Positions 62,731-64,000 of a stretch of DNA of 64,000 nt are shown one piece after another (within the stretch, counting starts at the first letter, position 1; every line of letters starts with the position of its first letter). The notes beneath the pieces are model-generated. The model had not been told where the DNA came from, did no database searches, and was given only the letters and a program-made list of their open reading frames with translations. Origin of the DNA: Lusitaniella coriacea LEGE 07157 (GTDB lineage: Bacteria; Cyanobacteriota; Cyanobacteriia; Cyanobacteriales; Spirulinaceae). The stretch spans positions 1 to 64,000 of the forward strand of contig NZ_JADEWZ010000011.1 of the NCBI RefSeq assembly GCF_015207425.1, read 5' to 3'. A program made the position numbers and the translations under genes.

Positions 62731-62827
62731 TATTCCCAGGCATCTTCAACTCCTCTCCATATCGATTCCAGAAAATCATCCTTCCAAAAGAATGAGGTGA
62801 CGACAGATAAAGCCTCTTCGGGTTTTC

Positions 62828-64000
62828 CTAAGCTTCAATCCAGCCTTTGACAATTGCCTTCCCCACATTGACGTAGGGATTATCCAAAAATTCTTCAATT
62901 GCTGCTTCTCCGCCAGCCATGAATGCCTTTGCAGCGCGACGCTTCAAGCTGGGAGTGGTTTCGTCATTGACGTAGGCGATTTGTTCGGGTTCTGTGGCGG
63001 TGGGGTTGGTTTGTTCGAGTTGTTTGAGGAGGTTTTGAATTTCTTTAGCTGCTTCGGCAAGGGTTTGTTTTTGTTCGGGAGTGTAGTTGTGGATATCGCG
63101 GCATTGCATTCTTCCTTTATTCTTTTGCGACATTCTGCCGGAAATCGAAGCGCCACGAAAATTAACGTTATTCTGTTCGGGTTTGCGATTGACTATAGCT
63201 TTTGCCTCCACATTGATTGCAGGTGGTTGGGCATTTGCCATGATTTTAGCTATTTCTAACAAGTTGGCATTTTGCTCTTTATTAGCAGAGATCGGTTGCT
63301 TATTTTTACTTTCTAGTTGATGTTGACGCTTCAGGTACTTCTCGATCTCTGGTTTATTTGCACTGTAAGGAACATTGACACGAACAACGAAAGTTCCATC
63401 ACCTTTATTTTCAAAGGAATTAATCGATAATTCGTCACTATTACATTCAACTTGAAGTCTTTGAAATAATGTGAGAAAAGCTTTCCAGTCAATACCATTA
63501 CTAAAAATAAGATCGACAGTTGTGAATCCTTTTTTGAAGAGTTTGGTGAATTCACCTGAAGCAAAGAATTTATTGTGATTGTGGGGACGACGTTCTGTAA
63601 AACGCTTTTTTGTATCTTGTGCCTGCCCGTTAAGTTGTAGGTAAATATAGTCGCAGAAAGCGCCACTAAGATCGGTGTGATTGTTGGTGTGCCAATCTTC
63701 GATACAAGCTCCTGTTAGCTCGGCTTCTTTTAATGAAGTATTGAGAAGTTTGGCTTCGCTGAGGTTGGCTTCACTAAGATCGGCTCCTTTTAGATTGGCA
63801 TTACTGAGGTTGGCATTACTGAGGTTGGCATTACTGAGGTTGGCTTCACTAAGATCGGCTCCTTTTAGATTGGCTCCTTTTAGATTGGTTTTACTAAGCG
63901 TGGCTCTACGGAGGTTAGCTCCACTAAGATCAACTCCACTGAGGTTAACTCTACTAAGATTAACTCCACGAAGGTTGACATTACTGAGATTAATGTTTTT
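62828..64000 (-). CDS. Pentapeptide-repeat protein (5' end outside the window)
   Basis: The visible 390 residues are the C-terminal part; the gene begins beyond the right edge. It starts with a pentapeptide-repeat helix (NLSNVNLRGVNLSRVNLSGV..., units A(D/N)LxX, about residues 1-95 of the visible part). The fixed segment ACIEDWHTNNHTDLSGAFCDYIYLQ follows, then VDLIFSNGIDWKAFLTLFQRLQ and a helical tail with NYTPEQKQTLAEAAKEIQNLL. This build is typical of a cyanobacterial pentapeptide family. The stop is at 62828-62830 (TAG). Function unknown; perhaps protein or membrane interaction. Confidence 0.9.
   Translation of the reverse strand, partial: KNINLSNVNLRGVNLSRVNLSGVDLSGANLRRATLSKTNLKGANLKGADLSEANLSNANLSNANLSNANLKGADLSEANLSEAKLLNTSLKEAELTGACIEDWHTNNHTDLSGAFCDYIYLQLNGQAQDTKKRFTERRPHNHNKFFASGEFTKLFKKGFTTVDLIFSNGIDWKAFLTLFQRLQVECNSDELSINSFENKGDGTFVVRVNVPYSANKPEIEKYLKRQHQLESKNKQPISANKEQNANLLEIAKIMANAQPPAINVEAKAIVNRKPEQNNVNFRGASISGRMSQKNKGRMQCRDIHNYTPEQKQTLAEAAKEIQNLLKQLEQTNPTATEPEQIAYVNDETTPSLKRRAAKAFMAGGEAAIEEFLDNPYVNVGKAIVKGWIEA

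Noticed and set aside
63331-63666. Minus-strand open frame within the pentapeptide gene region
   Set aside because: It is an out-of-frame shadow. The pentapeptide gene frame is open through this region to 64000.
1-64000. tRNA or rRNA genes
   Set aside because: No cloverleaf-compatible sequence with a T-loop GTTCRA motif and CCA-side pairing was recognised in the intergenic regions. A covariance search would be decisive.

Overview
The window is cyanobacterial. The palindrome GCGATCGC (HIP1) recurs throughout, and the gene families are typical of cyanobacteria: a PetC2-type Rieske protein, CruA-like and ABA4-like proteins, MenB, RemA next to guanylate kinase, DUF1822 next to CHAT-CHASE2, SLH/DUF3747, AAA_35 ATPases and two-partner-secretion proteins. 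Intergenic DNA is packed with dispersed repeats and heptanucleotide arrays, as in many filamentous non-heterocystous strains. The genus cannot be decided from the sequence. No rRNA, tRNA, CRISPR array or prophage was seen.

Layout. 0.1-5.5 kb: M3 oligopeptidase, hydrolase, a pilin-like pair and a desaturase-rhodanese fusion. 5.9-13.1 kb: CruA-like cyclase, RemA and guanylate kinase, RqcH/NFACT, ferredoxin, ABA4-like protein, acylphosphatase. 13.4-21 kb: SLH protein, SbcD, TPR protein, CysH-like protein with an altered tail, IlvH, and a ClpC with a shortened middle domain. 21.4-31.5 kb: a 1353-residue TpsA exoprotein and a TPR-CHAT protease separated by a five-copy 178-bp tandem repeat, then an AAA_35 ATPase fused to an unfamiliar C-terminal region. 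32-43.6 kb: Hsp70-like protein, YdcF with a repeat-derived insertion, DUF2892 plus PetC2, alpha-amylase, a decayed dynamin-like gene, ExbB/TolQ, hydrolase, DUF2993, MBL protein and an Rpn-type nuclease. 43.8-50 kb: HEAT-repeat protein, small ORF plus HNH nuclease, secreted hypothetical protein, and an orphan TnpB flanked by matching ends. 50.2-58.4 kb: VanY-type peptidase overlapping a SWIM protein, DUF427, M48 peptidase, DUF1822 and CHAT-CHASE2. 58.7-64 kb: methyltransferase, MenB, a collapsed IS200/IS605 relic, a Coq4-like/TetR/flavodoxin-family operon behind a palindrome, and a pentapeptide-repeat protein cut by the window edge.

Most genes are single housekeeping units. Likely functional groupings are RemA-Gmk, DUF2892-PetC2, TpsA-CHAT, DUF1822-CHAT-CHASE2, VanY-SWIM, small ORF-HNH and the Coq4-like operon.

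The most unusual structure is in the repeats. A composite dispersed element carries heptad arrays of variable length. A TATAGC repeat lies at, and partly encodes, the stop codons of several genes. The tandem array between the TpsA and CHAT genes supplies the 3' end of one gene and reaches the start codon of the other.
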